55,721 nucleotides of DNA. Origin: Nitrospira sp. CG24E. GTDB lineage: Bacteria > Nitrospirota > Nitrospiria > Nitrospirales > Nitrospiraceae. The stretch spans positions 53,792 through 109,512 of the forward strand of contig NEWP02000001.1 of NCBI GenBank assembly GCA_002869895.2. The letters are read 5' to 3'. Below the pieces are notes generated by a model. The model had not been told where the DNA came from. It saw nothing but the letters and a program-made list of their open reading frames with translations, and did no database searches. Positions 34,461 to 44,754 of the stretch are shown piece after piece. Position numbers and translations under genes: made by a program. Each line of letters starts with the position of its first letter. The first letter of the stretch is position 1.

Positions 34461-36202
34461 TGACAGACCATCCCAAGAAGGAAGTCCCGCGCTATTGTGC
34501 CCTTCCAAAACTCGAATGGGCGTCTCGACCGGACCCAACCCCCGTTCTCTTAGCGTCGGGATTGGGGCCGGAACAGCTTGCCACAATTCTTCAGCCCTAT
34601 GGACTCCGCCGGATCCAGGATGCCTATACCAACCTGCAGTCGATGGCGGGGGATACAGACCAGCGACGCCAGTTGGCGGAAATTCTTCCGTCGTTGCTTG
34701 AGATCATCGGTCGGACCGCTGATCCGGACCAGGCCTTAAATCACTGGGAGCGTTGGCTTGCGAGCGGAGTCAGCCGGTCGGCTGTATTGGAATATCTGCG
34801 CAGCGCTCCCCGCATGTTGGATCTGGTGTGCAGGATCTTCGGAAATAGCGATTCGCTGGCCTTCACTCTCGTCCGCGATCCCCTGCTTCTCTACTGGCTG
34901 GCCGAGCAGAATGTATTGTCCACCGCGCCGACCAGGGCAGGGATGGAACGGACGATCCGGAAGAGTTTGGCGGCTGTCAGTGCTACCGAGCTGAGGCTGG
35001 ATCTGCTCAGGCGATTTCGACATCGAGAGATGCTGCGTATCGGCGTGCGGGATCTCGTGCGGTTAGCCGACGTGGTAGAAACCACCGCGTCTCTTTCGGA
35101 TCTGGCGTCGGTCCTTATCGATGCAGCCTATCGCATTGTGGATGCAGATTTACGAGCTCGCCACGGCATTCCCATGCACCAGAATCGAACCGGGCAGTGG
35201 GTGGAGACCGGTTTCACGGTCATTGCGATGGGGAAACTGGGCGGACATGAACTCAATTACAGCTCGGATGTCGACGTGTTGTATGTTTGTGAGTCCCATG
35301 AAGGGACAACCAGGCCGACTGCCTCCGGCCGCACGAAGGCCAAGGGCCCTCAGCAGCGCAAACTGTCCAATGAAGAATACTTTGAAATTCTTGCGCGGGA
35401 ACTCACAAAGGCGCTGACGGAACAGACTCATGAGGGCTATGTCTATCGCGTGGATCTCCGCTTGCGCGCAGAAGGCACGGTCGGACAGCTCGCTCGGTCG
35501 CTCGATGACTACGCTAAGTACTATCGGACGAGAGGACAGGTCTGGGAGAGGTTGGCTTTGCTCAAGGCCTGGCCCGTTGCCGGGTCGAAGGAAGTCGGGA
35601 AATCGTTCATCAAGATGGTGCGGCCATTTGTGTTGGCGCCGGCCTCAAAAGAGTTGAATGCAGAGCAGGGGCTTGCGATCGTGGAGGAGGTCCGATCGGT
35701 CAAGGAGCGAATCGATGCGAAGATGGCGGAGCGAGGGCATGAGCAACGCAACGTAAAGCTGGGTGTCGGTGGAATCAGGGAAATCGAATTTCTCGTCCAG
35801 ACCATCCAGGTGCTGGCCGGCCGGCGGTTGCCGGGGATTCTTGGCCGGGGAACCATCGGTTCATTGGCGCGGCTTCAGAAGGCCGGTATTTTATCGGGAA
35901 AACACCAGACTGCTTTGACACGCGCCTATCAATTTCTCCGTGACGTGGAGCACAAACTCCAGATGGTGCATGATCTGCAGACCCATGCGCTTCCGGATCA
36001 ACAGAAGGAGTTGGAGCGTTGCGCCATTCGCATGGGCTATGACAGAGCTGATCGGCCCATCGCGCTCAAACAATTTCAAGCTGATCTTGCCGTTCATACG
36101 ACTATCGTGCATGACATCTTTCGGTCGTTCTTCGACAGTCCAAACACGTCGGCGATCCTCAAGAAAACGTTCCGGCTCATCGGACTTGAGCAGGCAAAGT
36201 AG
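34460..36202 (+). CDS. GlnE-like protein, single catalytic domain (N-terminal-half type)
   Basis: 580 residues. An N-terminal helical region is followed by the nucleotidyltransferase motif GMGKLGGHELNYSSDVDV (near 256-273), YRVDLRLRAEGTVGQLARS and VKLGVGGIREIEFLVQ, then a C-terminal helical domain (GLU-type REIEFLVQTIQVL, FLRDVEHKLQMV). The form GELNFSSD-like is that of the N-terminal, adenylyl-removing half of E. coli GlnE. It would remove AMP from GlnA Tyr397. Together with the divergent 32121-34394 gene it appears to form a split GlnE. Start ATG 34460 has no leader. It is followed by a short gap and a DUF1272 gene. Confidence 0.88.
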   Translation: MTDHPKKEVPRYCALPKLEWASRPDPTPVLLASGLGPEQLATILQPYGLRRIQDAYTNLQSMAGDTDQRRQLAEILPSLLEIIGRTADPDQALNHWERWLASGVSRSAVLEYLRSAPRMLDLVCRIFGNSDSLAFTLVRDPLLLYWLAEQNVLSTAPTRAGMERTIRKSLAAVSATELRLDLLRRFRHREMLRIGVRDLVRLADVVETTASLSDLASVLIDAAYRIVDADLRARHGIPMHQNRTGQWVETGFTVIAMGKLGGHELNYSSDVDVLYVCESHEGTTRPTASGRTKAKGPQQRKLSNEEYFEILARELTKALTEQTHEGYVYRVDLRLRAEGTVGQLARSLDDYAKYYRTRGQVWERLALLKAWPVAGSKEVGKSFIKMVRPFVLAPASKELNAEQGLAIVEEVRSVKERIDAKMAERGHEQRNVKLGVGGIREIEFLVQTIQVLAGRRLPGILGRGTIGSLARLQKAGILSGKHQTALTRAYQFLRDVEHKLQMVHDLQTHALPDQQKELERCAIRMGYDRADRPIALKQFQADLAVHTTIVHDIFRSFFDSPNTSAILKKTFRLIGLEQAK

Positions 36203-36327
36203 TGAATGCTTGACCTCCAGGTTCTGTCTCCCGGCCTCATCTACTTCTTCCTGTTTTCCGCGCTCTCATAATAAACCGCACGGTACATCGCAGCTGACTA
36301 TGAGCGGATCGTCGAAAAGGGGAAACG

Positions 36328-36636
36328 ATGCTTGAGCTGAGGCCGACCTGCGAACAGTGCAACGTGGCGCTGCCGCCTGATTCGCTGGACGCGCGGATCT
36401 GTTCGTTTGAATGCACATTCTGCGCGACATGTGTGGGAACGATCTTGGGGAATGTTTGTCCGAACTGCGGAGGCGGGTTTGTTCCGAGACCAATAAGACC
36501 GATGCAGAACTGGAAAGACGGCAACTTTCTCGGCGTCTATCCGGCTAGTTCCAAGATGAAGCACAAGCTGATCGATCCGAAGGCCCACGCACAATTTACA
36601 GCAGAGATCAAAGCCATCCCGCCGGAGAAACGATAG
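36328..36636 (+). CDS. DUF1272 protein, Cys-rich, zinc-binding predicted
   Basis: 102 residues, AAGGGGAA ribosome site. The start MLELRPTCEQCNVALPPDS and the eight cysteines (residues 8, 11, 25, 29, 32, 35, 44 and 47) match DUF1272, a small family of predicted zinc-ribbon proteins of unknown function. Beyond the Cys core there is a 50-residue tail (PMQNWKDGNFLGVYPAS). Stand-alone gene 125 nt after the GlnE-like gene. No role can be assigned. Confidence 0.85.
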   Translation: MLELRPTCEQCNVALPPDSLDARICSFECTFCATCVGTILGNVCPNCGGGFVPRPIRPMQNWKDGNFLGVYPASSKMKHKLIDPKAHAQFTAEIKAIPPEKR

Positions 36637-36721
36637 CGGATCCTACCCCGCGAATGAGCCAGTCAGAAAAGACTCCCGACCCCTTTGATTTCGCGACCCC
36701 TTTGATTTCGCCCCTTTGATT

Positions 36722-36882
36722 CAGTCCGACTCTGCGCGCATCGAACGAGCACCGCTTCATCGTGCGCGTTCTGCGAGCAAGAAGGATGGTCTGGCGACTC
36801 CCTGTCCCACCCTTCGAAGGCCGCGCGTTGCGCGAGCACAGAAGATCATCAGGCACCATCCCTCCCATCTTCCTGGAGGCCC
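36722..36882. repeat. Family D repeat, no gene
   Basis: ACTCTGCGCGCATCGAACGA, GTGCGCGTTCTGCGAGCAAG and GGCCGCGCGTTGCGCGAGCA. It is preceded by a short repeated CCCTTTGATTTCGC (36680-36720). Confidence 0.75.
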
Positions 36883-37425
36883 CTACTCCTCGTATCGTAA
36901 ATCACGGTCACTCGACAGCGACAGATAGGCTTCTCCCCATTGATGAGGACTGTCGAGATCCCACGATTCCTCGACATTGATCGGCTTGAACCGCAGGCCG
37001 TAGAGTCCTCCATAGACCAGATGGGTCAGACCCGAGCCTGAGTCTTCAACCAACTGGGCATAGGCGTGGCATGTCTGCGTCTGTGCGTCGTCGCTCCAGC
37101 CGGTGATCCAGTACCATTCCCCGGCAGGGTTCCGGTCAAAGAGCTTTACTTGAACGACCGGTCGAGCAAGGCCGACCTCCTTGAACCGCGCGAACAGACT
37201 CGCCTCACAATTATCGTTCGATTCGACTTCTACGATCACGGAAGGCCTCCGGTATGTTCCGAGCAGATCGATTGTATCGTGCGCAAAGGGAAAACACGAT
37301 AGCTCCTTGCGCAGATCCCATATTGGCTTGACTTGCCCCCAGCTTGAATTAAGCTTGCCGAAACAGTCTGGAAGAGGACCGAGTGCTTCGCCAGGAGCGA
37401 ATATATGCGAGACGGTGTACGACAT
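36883..37425 (-). CDS. Hypothetical protein
   Basis: 180 residues, MSYTVSHIFAPGEALGPLPD. It is a soluble, acidic protein with several aromatic patches (GEWYWITGWSDD, GLYGLRFKPINVEE). No signal peptide, membrane segment or recognised domain. The long frame and codon use like the neighbours suggest it is real, but the start is uncertain: ATG 37425 has no ribosome site and overlaps the divergent gene by 21 nt. No family or function recognised. Confidence 0.6.
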   Translation of the reverse strand: MSYTVSHIFAPGEALGPLPDCFGKLNSSWGQVKPIWDLRKELSCFPFAHDTIDLLGTYRRPSVIVEVESNDNCEASLFARFKEVGLARPVVQVKLFDRNPAGEWYWITGWSDDAQTQTCHAYAQLVEDSGSGLTHLVYGGLYGLRFKPINVEESWDLDSPHQWGEAYLSLSSDRDLRYEE

Positions 37426-38424
37426 GCCGGGGCGATCATGATGGCTGTAGGGATGGTCTTATCTTCTGCGTTGCTGGCTATGGGAGCGAACCGGCCATTT
37501 TGGACGGAGCAGGCGATGTTTCGATTCGGAGAGGATCTGTTTTTCGTGGGCCGGTCGACATGCGCTCCTACTGCGGAAGTGGGAAGACAGCGTGCCTACC
37601 ATGCTGCAATTCAGGAAGTTCAGAATTACACCAGGGCGGCGGAAGTAGGCAATGTGCGGATTGAAACACAAATGATCTATGAAGAACCAAATCCTGAATC
37701 CTGCCGCGAGGGGCAGACGTCGGTATGGAGATTGCTGCGTGCTCCAGCCCACCGGCTGGACAAATTGAATCGCATAGCATTGCAACAGTCGGATCCACAG
37801 GAAATGAAGAGGATTGGGACGGGGTTTTACCAGAAAGTGCGAGATCTGACCCCAAAAGTCGGCATGCACAAAGATGAGGTCTTTGAGTTGTTTGGACAGC
37901 CGAAATCCATCACGATGCTTCAGGCCGGCACCGTCATCCGGTGGGAGTATCCTCGGTTCGGATTTACTCTCTCGTTCGACGGGAATGGATATGTAACCGG
38001 TTGGAAACACGCCGGTCCAGTCTCCAGCGCGAAGGCCGGTTCTTTTTCGCCCGCAGCATCTCAGGAGTTGAGTGCCGGCGTCGATCAACCGAAGCAAATA
38101 CGTCAGTCGGAAGAACCTGCTATCGATCTGACGAAGCAGCTGGAAAAACTTCAGATACAAAATAAGGGGCTTGCTGAAGCAAAGGAAGCCAGAAGGCATT
38201 GTGAGAGGATCTATTCCCACGATAGTTCGCTCCAGGAATCCTGTACGAAATATGAAGTGAGCAAGAGGGAGCGCCTGCAGGCTTCAGGAGATATTGGTTT
38301 GGATGCGAGTCGAGCGGCAAAAGTTATTTGTAACAGCCGGTGGCCGAATGACGATGAGCTGAGACAGTCTTGTCAAGGTTTTGAGCGAGACCGTATTCTC
38401 GATCTCCAGAAACGAAGATACTAG
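37405..38424 (+). CDS. Secreted protein with SmpA/OmlA-like segment
   Basis: 339 residues from ATG 37405 (GGAGCG ribosome site, 8 nt) or 328-329 from ATG 37438/37441. An N-terminal hydrophobic segment (IMMAVGMVLSSALLAMGA) suggests a signal peptide. The middle (VGMHKDEVFELFGQPKSI then IRWEYPRFGFTLSF) resembles the SmpA/OmlA two-strand/two-helix repeat found in envelope lipoproteins. The C-terminal half is Cys-containing and helical (CERIYSHDSSLQESCTKY). No precise function. It reads towards the groEL terminator region. Confidence 0.7.
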   Translation: MRDGVRHAGAIMMAVGMVLSSALLAMGANRPFWTEQAMFRFGEDLFFVGRSTCAPTAEVGRQRAYHAAIQEVQNYTRAAEVGNVRIETQMIYEEPNPESCREGQTSVWRLLRAPAHRLDKLNRIALQQSDPQEMKRIGTGFYQKVRDLTPKVGMHKDEVFELFGQPKSITMLQAGTVIRWEYPRFGFTLSFDGNGYVTGWKHAGPVSSAKAGSFSPAASQELSAGVDQPKQIRQSEEPAIDLTKQLEKLQIQNKGLAEAKEARRHCERIYSHDSSLQESCTKYEVSKRERLQASGDIGLDASRAAKVICNSRWPNDDELRQSCQGFERDRILDLQKRRY

Positions 38425-38509
38425 CTCTCATCTGTCGAATCATTCCCTCTCTCCTAACAAGGCTGCTTCCGATTCTTTTCGGCGCGCATTCGTTCAGTAG
38501 AAACACGAA

Positions 38510-38535
38510 GGGCCCGGCGGTTTCCCGCCGGGCCC
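38510..38535 (-). terminator. Hairpin downstream of groEL
   Basis: GGGCCCGGCGG (38510-38520) pairs with CCGCCGGGCCC (38525-38535) with a 4-nt loop; on the minus strand it is followed by a T-poor stretch (TTCGTGTTT). Probable end of groES-groEL, also serving the convergent 37405 gene. Confidence 0.6.
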
Positions 38536-38587
38536 TCCATGATGGCTGTTAGCTGGCCTGCCCTGAGCCTGCCGAAGGATCGAAGGG

Positions 38588-40240
<1,653 letters not shown>

Positions 40241-40273
40241 TTAATTTTCGTCGTAGTGTGTGTAAGTTGATGA

Positions 40274-40582
40274 TTAGCTGGCGAAGACCCCGAGGATATC
40301 TTCTTCCTTGAGGATCAAGCATTCTTCGTCTTCGATCCGGAGCTTGCTGCCGGAATATTTGTCGAACAGGACTTGATCGCCGATTTTGACATTCTCCACC
40401 TTCTTGCCGATAGCCTGGACGATACCTCGTTGCGGCTTCTCTTTCGCGCTGTCCGGCACGTAGATCCCGCCGGATGTCCGGTCCAACTCTTCGGTATAGG
40501 TGACGAACACCCGGTCACCCAGAGGCTGGAACCCCTTGGCTACATTCTTCTTCTCTGTCTTTTCCTTGGCTGCAGTGCTCAT
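40274..40582 (-). CDS. groES: Co-chaperonin GroES
   Basis: 102 residues. The mobile loop and domain signature FQPLGDRVFV, YTEELDRTSGGIYVPD and GDQVLFDKYSGSKLRI are normal. A 15-residue Lys-rich N-terminus (MSTAAKEKTEKKNVAK) is a little longer than in E. coli. It caps the GroEL ring. GGGAGGGTG precedes the ATG. groEL follows after 45 nt. Confidence 0.97.
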   Translation of the reverse strand: MSTAAKEKTEKKNVAKGFQPLGDRVFVTYTEELDRTSGGIYVPDSAKEKPQRGIVQAIGKKVENVKIGDQVLFDKYSGSKLRIEDEECLILKEEDILGVFAS

Positions 40583-40705
40583 AACAACACCCTCCCGTGA
40601 AGTTAAATCGGTGAATATCGACGATGTAGAACAGGTTCGAACTCGATGGCGTAATCGTAGTACTCCAGAACGAGCAGAAGTCCTGATCCGCTGGACACGG
40701 GGGTA

Positions 40706-40733
40706 GAGATAGCCTCGTGTTCGTCCAAGTCAA
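40706..40733 (-). promoter_or_regulatory. Candidate promoter of groES-groEL
   Basis: On the minus strand TTGACT (complement of 40728-40733), 16-nt spacer and TATCTC (complement of 40706-40711) lie about 125 nt before groES. No CIRCE element (TTAGCACTC-N9-GAGTGCTAA) was found in the gap. It could alternatively be read by an RpoH-type sigma factor such as the one encoded upstream. Confidence 0.45.
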
Positions 40734-40847
40734 GGGGCAAAAATGGGGAAATCTTTCTCAGCCCTCACGACCGGGACATAGGGAACCATAACCGATTGAA
40801 ACATGGGTTTTCTAGAAGTTTTTTTTCAAATGGTGAGATAGGTGAAA

Positions 40848-41864
40848 TTATATTCGTAAGTAGTCGAAATCTTTGATGTCTTTCTTGATGTAGTCACGCA
40901 ATCGCTTGATAATGCGAGCTTCCAGTTGTCTGGTCCTTTCTTTGGTGACGGAGTATTTGCTGCCGAGGTCATCCAGGGTGAGAGGGGTTTCCGAGAGAAT
41001 CCTGTTCCGTAGGATATCTTCATCTCGCTCATCGAGTGTCTTCACGAACTCGGCGAGCTTGGCGCGGAAGAGACTCTGTAATTGGGTTTGTGCGAGTTGC
41101 TCGTCGGCCGGAACCTGCTGGGAGGGAAGGACGTCCAGGAGACTCCCTTCCTGATCCTCGCCGATCGGTTGGTCCAGGGATAGTTCCCAGTTGCCCAACC
41201 GCTGGCCCATCTCGATGACATCCCGTTCCCTTACGTTTAAACGGTCTGCGAGTAACTTCGTGTCCGGAGCGAACCCCTCCCGTTCGAGCTTGGCCTTTTC
41301 CTTTTTAAGATTATAGAACAGCTTTCGTTGATCCTGAGTCGTTCCGATCTTGACGAGGCGATAGTTGTTCAGCAAATAGCGAAGAATATAGGCCCGGGAC
41401 CACCAGGCAGCGTAGGCATAGAATCGCACGTTCTTCGAGGGGTCGAACTTCTTAATGGCATGCATCAATCCGACATTGCCCTCTTGAATGAGGTCCATGT
41501 GGTCGGCGCCTGTATGCAGATACTCAGCGGCTATTGAAATGGATACACGCAGGTTGGCCATGATGAGTTTTACCGCTGCGTCGCGATTCCCTTGTATTCG
41601 ATATTCATGAAACAGTTGTAGTTCTTCCTCCTTGGAGAGGTAGGGATAGCGCCGGACTTCGGCCAGATATTGCTGGAGCGCTGTAACCGGCACCACAGCC
41701 GTGATGTCTGTGGCATGGTGATCTTCCTGAGCTGGACGGTAGGATGCTTCGGGAGGCGGACCGATCTCGGCGATTTCATCCTCGGAGGGGTCCAAGACCT
41801 CCGGTTCGATCGGTTCTTCGTCGAGATCCTTGTTGCGCGGACTCATAACGGTCGAGAATATCAT
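40848..41864 (-). CDS. rpoH: RNA polymerase sigma-32-type factor (RpoH family)
   Basis: About 338 residues (332 if it starts at ATG 41846). A 60-residue acidic N-terminal extension precedes sigma region 2 (NLRVSISIAAEYLHTGADHMDLIQEGNVGLMHAI and VRFYAYAAWWSRAYI, cited in part), then the RpoH-box-like QRKLFYNLKKEKAKLE and sigma region 4 (TLDERDEDILRNRIL and YSVTKERTRQLEARI). The QRKLFYNL box points to the sigma-32 group rather than the housekeeping RpoD. It would direct RNA polymerase to heat-shock genes, and groES-groEL lies just downstream. No ribosome site is obvious at either start. Confidence 0.82.
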   Translation of the reverse strand: MIFSTVMSPRNKDLDEEPIEPEVLDPSEDEIAEIGPPPEASYRPAQEDHHATDITAVVPVTALQQYLAEVRRYPYLSKEEELQLFHEYRIQGNRDAAVKLIMANLRVSISIAAEYLHTGADHMDLIQEGNVGLMHAIKKFDPSKNVRFYAYAAWWSRAYILRYLLNNYRLVKIGTTQDQRKLFYNLKKEKAKLEREGFAPDTKLLADRLNVRERDVIEMGQRLGNWELSLDQPIGEDQEGSLLDVLPSQQVPADEQLAQTQLQSLFRAKLAEFVKTLDERDEDILRNRILSETPLTLDDLGSKYSVTKERTRQLEARIIKRLRDYIKKDIKDFDYLRI

Positions 41865-41944
41865 AAGAGCGAGGAGCCTGGGTGTTGAAAAAGTCCGCCA
41901 CGCGCTGTGGCGCGTGACAGGCCGGACGTGCGAGACTGGCGGGA

Positions 41945-42036
41945 CCGGGGTAGGCTGAGGTCAAGGCTAAGGTTGAGCGAAAGTCTAGTGTTCTTCATTT
42001 CGGCCTTAACCTTAGCCTCAACCTCAACCTTCCGTA
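41945..42036. repeat. Family A inverted repeat
   Basis: GGGTAGGCTGAGGTCAAGGC, TAAGGTTGAGCGAAAG and TTAACCTTAGCCTCAACCTC arms. The bases before it (GTTGAAAAAGTCCGCCACGC, 41883-41902) belong to another family E end. It lies between rpoH and the divergent NarK-like gene. Confidence 0.8.
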
Positions 42037-42081
42037 GGGCCGGTGGACGGTTTAGCTTCCTGGTGCGATGAGGAGAATGGG

Positions 42082-43308
42082 ATGACGGATATGTTCCTGG
42101 CCCTGAAGCGCGGGCATTGGCCCAGCGTGATCGGCGCCTGGCTCCATCTCACGGTCAGTTTTATGGTCTGGTTGCTGATGGGGGCGCTGAGTTTGACCCT
42201 TGCGCAGGACCTCCATCTTAGCCCGGCTGACACGGCTCTTATAGTGGCGCTTCCGCTACTGAGCGGTGCGTTTCTGCGTGTCGTTGCTGGGTGGAGCAGC
42301 GATTGGTATGGGGCGAAACCAACTGGTGTGCTGATTCTGATAGGCGAATTGGCAGTCGCCTTATGGGGATGGTTGGGCGCCCATAGTTATGCCGAGTTGC
42401 TCGTTGTTGCCGTCTTACTCGGTATCGGCGGGGCCAGTTTTGCCGTGACCTTGCCCTTGGCTGGTCGCACCTATCCAGCGGCCCATCAGGGATTGGTGTT
42501 GGGAGTTGTCGCCTCGGGTAATATCGGCACCGTGCTGATTCTCTTTATCGCGCCACGTATCGCGACCACAGGCGGATGGCACGCCGTGTTTGGATGGATG
42601 ATTCTCCCGATCCTGCTGGCGTTCGCGTCCTTTGTGTTTCTTGTTCGTGACGATCGACAGAGCCGGCGGAACGAACGCGATGCGCAGTGGTGGCATAATG
42701 TGGCAACGTTGATTCGACATCCGAAAGCCTATTGGCTTTGCGGGCTCTATGGCGTGACATTCGGCGGGTTCGTCGGTTTCTGCAGCATCCTTCCGCTCTT
42801 CTTTCACGAACAGTATCGGGTTGACGCGGTGGTCGCCGGCTCGCTTGTTGCCTTGTGCGGGTTGCTGGGCAGTCTGATCCGTCCCTTTGGAGGGTACGTG
42901 GCGGACAGGATCGGCGGTCTGCGTGCCTTGATGCTGGCATTGCCTCCTATTATGGGGATTATCTCGCTGCTCGGTGAAGTTACAGGAGTTGCCGCCGCGG
43001 TGGTATTGATGGTGGCGGCGGTGGGGGCCATGGGGGTTGGAAACGGTGTGATTCTTCAGTTGGCTTCGGAGTGGTTCCCTAAACAGATCGGCTTCGCGTC
43101 TGGCATCGTAGGGGCAGCCGGTGGGATCGGCGGTTTTCTCTTGCCGGTTTGGCTGGGGACTTTGAAAGAAGTAACCGGTTCCTATCGGGCCGGATTATGG
43201 ATGTTTGCCGTGGCGGCAAGCATTGCCTGGGGATCCGTGCTGGTGGCAGAACGACGATCGCGCCGAATACTCGATCCCATCGAAGCGGCCGGCCGGTTCC
43301 CCCGTTGA
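42082..43308 (+). CDS. MFS nitrate/nitrite porter, NarK/NNP family
   Basis: 408 residues from ATG 42082 (AGGAG 6 nt upstream); an open frame from 42043 is less likely. Twelve membrane helices. The NNP signatures GIGGASFAVTLPLAGRTYP (after helix 4) and GVGNGVILQLASEWFP plus GFASGIVGAAGGIGGF (the second signature in helices 10-11) are clear. This would move nitrate or nitrite across the cytoplasmic membrane, consistent with a nitrite oxidiser. Direction and exact substrate cannot be read from the sequence. It ends in a hairpin at its stop codon. Confidence 0.87.
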   Translation: MTDMFLALKRGHWPSVIGAWLHLTVSFMVWLLMGALSLTLAQDLHLSPADTALIVALPLLSGAFLRVVAGWSSDWYGAKPTGVLILIGELAVALWGWLGAHSYAELLVVAVLLGIGGASFAVTLPLAGRTYPAAHQGLVLGVVASGNIGTVLILFIAPRIATTGGWHAVFGWMILPILLAFASFVFLVRDDRQSRRNERDAQWWHNVATLIRHPKAYWLCGLYGVTFGGFVGFCSILPLFFHEQYRVDAVVAGSLVALCGLLGSLIRPFGGYVADRIGGLRALMLALPPIMGIISLLGEVTGVAAAVVLMVAAVGAMGVGNGVILQLASEWFPKQIGFASGIVGAAGGIGGFLLPVWLGTLKEVTGSYRAGLWMFAVAASIAWGSVLVAERRSRRILDPIEAAGRFPR

Positions 43309-43319
43309 CAACCGGCCGG
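43289..43319 (+). terminator. Hairpin overlapping the end of the NarK-like gene
   Basis: CCGGCCGGTT (43289-43298) and AACCGGCCGG (43310-43319) form a 10-bp stem around the stop codon. Seven A residues, not T, follow, so it is a poor intrinsic terminator on the plus strand. Confidence 0.45.
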
Positions 43320-43406
43320 TCAAAAAAACGATGTTAAATCTTCAATGGTAGATGATAGATTGATTGCCCATTGAACATTCACCGTTAAACGTTCGCTATT
43401 GAAACT

Positions 43407-44615
43407 ATGCCCACTCCTTTTCACACCATCGAAGAGGCGATTAAGGACATCAAGAAGGGGAAATTCATCATCCTCGTCGATGATGAAGATCGTGAGAATG
43501 AAGGCGACCTCGTCATGGCGGCTGAACATGTGACGCCTCAGGCCGTCAATTTCATGGCTCGCCATGCCCGTGGGTTGATCTGCCTGGCCCTCACGCCCCA
43601 ACGGGTGGACGAACTCCATCTCCCGCAGCAGGCGGTGGAGAACACGGCGACTTTTGGCACGGCCTTTACCGTATCCATCGATGCGAGGCATGACATTACG
43701 ACTGGCATCTCGGCGGCGGATCGGGCCACGACGATCCAGGTGGCGATCGATCCCAAGTCCAAGCCGGGCGACTTGGCGCGGCCCGGCCACATTTTTCCTT
43801 TAAAGGCGCAGCAGGGCGGCGTGTTGAAGCGCGCAGGACAGACCGAGGGATCGGTCGATCTGGCCAGGTTGGCCGGGCTTACACCAGCCGGCGTGATTTG
43901 CGAAATCATGAACGAGGACGGCACCATGGCGCGGGTGCCGGAACTGACGAAGTTCGCCAGGGCTCACAAGCTGAAGATGGTTACGATCAAGGCCTTGATC
44001 GAGTACCGCATGCAGCGCGAGACCTATGTGCGGCGAATGGCCAGCGCACGGCTACCGACCATGTTCGGAGATTTTGAGGCGGTCGCGTTCGAGAGTGAAA
44101 TCGACGGTATCACGCACATTGCTTTGGTGAAAGGGAGAGTCGATGGCGGCGATCCTACCCTGGTGCGGGTGCACTCGGGCTGTTTGACTGCCGATGCCCT
44201 AGGGTCCTTGCGGTGTGACTGCCGTGACCAACTCCATAGGGCGATGGAAGTGATCGATAAGGAAGGGCGCGGGGTGCTGCTCTATCTCAATCAAGAAGGG
44301 CGCGGCATCGGCCTGCTCAACAAGATTCGGGCCTATGGGTTGCAGGATCAGGGGAGCGATACGGTGGAGGCCAATCTGAAGCTGGGGTTTAAAGCCGATC
44401 TGCGTGATTACGGAGTCGGGGCGCAGATTCTCGTCAATCTTGGGCTGCACCAGATCAGGCTCATCACGAACAATCCGCGCAAGATCGTCGGTATTGAAGG
44501 CTATGGGTTGCGAGTCGTCGAGCGTGTATCGATCGAGATTCAGCCCCGTGCGGCGAATGTGAAGTATCTGCGCACAAAAAAGAATAAGATGGGGCACATT
44601 CTCAAGAAGGTGTAA
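43407..44615 (+). CDS. ribBA: Bifunctional DHBP synthase/GTP cyclohydrolase II
   Basis: 402 residues. N-terminal DHBP synthase (1-205): [28 protein letters not shown] and [17 protein letters not shown]-terminal GTP cyclohydrolase II: zinc site [40 protein letters not shown] and [16 protein letters not shown]. It makes both riboflavin precursors, from ribulose 5-phosphate and GTP. It heads the group ribBA-ribH-nusB. No FMN riboswitch was seen in the 98-nt leader, which instead has a GTTAAACG repeat. Start ATG 43407. Confidence 0.97.
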   Translation: MPTPFHTIEEAIKDIKKGKFIILVDDEDRENEGDLVMAAEHVTPQAVNFMARHARGLICLALTPQRVDELHLPQQAVENTATFGTAFTVSIDARHDITTGISAADRATTIQVAIDPKSKPGDLARPGHIFPLKAQQGGVLKRAGQTEGSVDLARLAGLTPAGVICEIMNEDGTMARVPELTKFARAHKLKMVTIKALIEYRMQRETYVRRMASARLPTMFGDFEAVAFESEIDGITHIALVKGRVDGGDPTLVRVHSGCLTADALGSLRCDCRDQLHRAMEVIDKEGRGVLLYLNQEGRGIGLLNKIRAYGLQDQGSDTVEANLKLGFKADLRDYGVGAQILVNLGLHQIRLITNNPRKIVGIEGYGLRVVERVSIEIQPRAANVKYLRTKKNKMGHILKKV

Positions 44616-44635
44616 GAAGGGAACGGCCCGCCCGC

Positions 44636-44720
44636 CCTTCTTTGCTCGCAGAACGCGCACGATAAGAATGTGCTCGTTCGATGCGCGCAGTTGAAGGGCC
44701 AGCTGGCCCTTCCCTTGTTC
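44636..44720. repeat. Family D repeat between ribBA and ribH
   Basis: TTTGCTCGCAGAACGCGCAC, TGTGCTCGTTCGATGCGCGC and GAAGGGCCAGCTGGCCCTTC (perfect palindrome near 44694-44713). It lies inside the rib operon. Confidence 0.8.
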
Positions 44721-44754
44721 GTGGCGAACGTGCTGGAGGAAATGAAACAAAAAG

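Noticed and set aside
43320-43406. FMN riboswitch before ribBA
   Set aside because: The 98-nt leader lacks the conserved RFN sequence elements and is taken up by a repeat.
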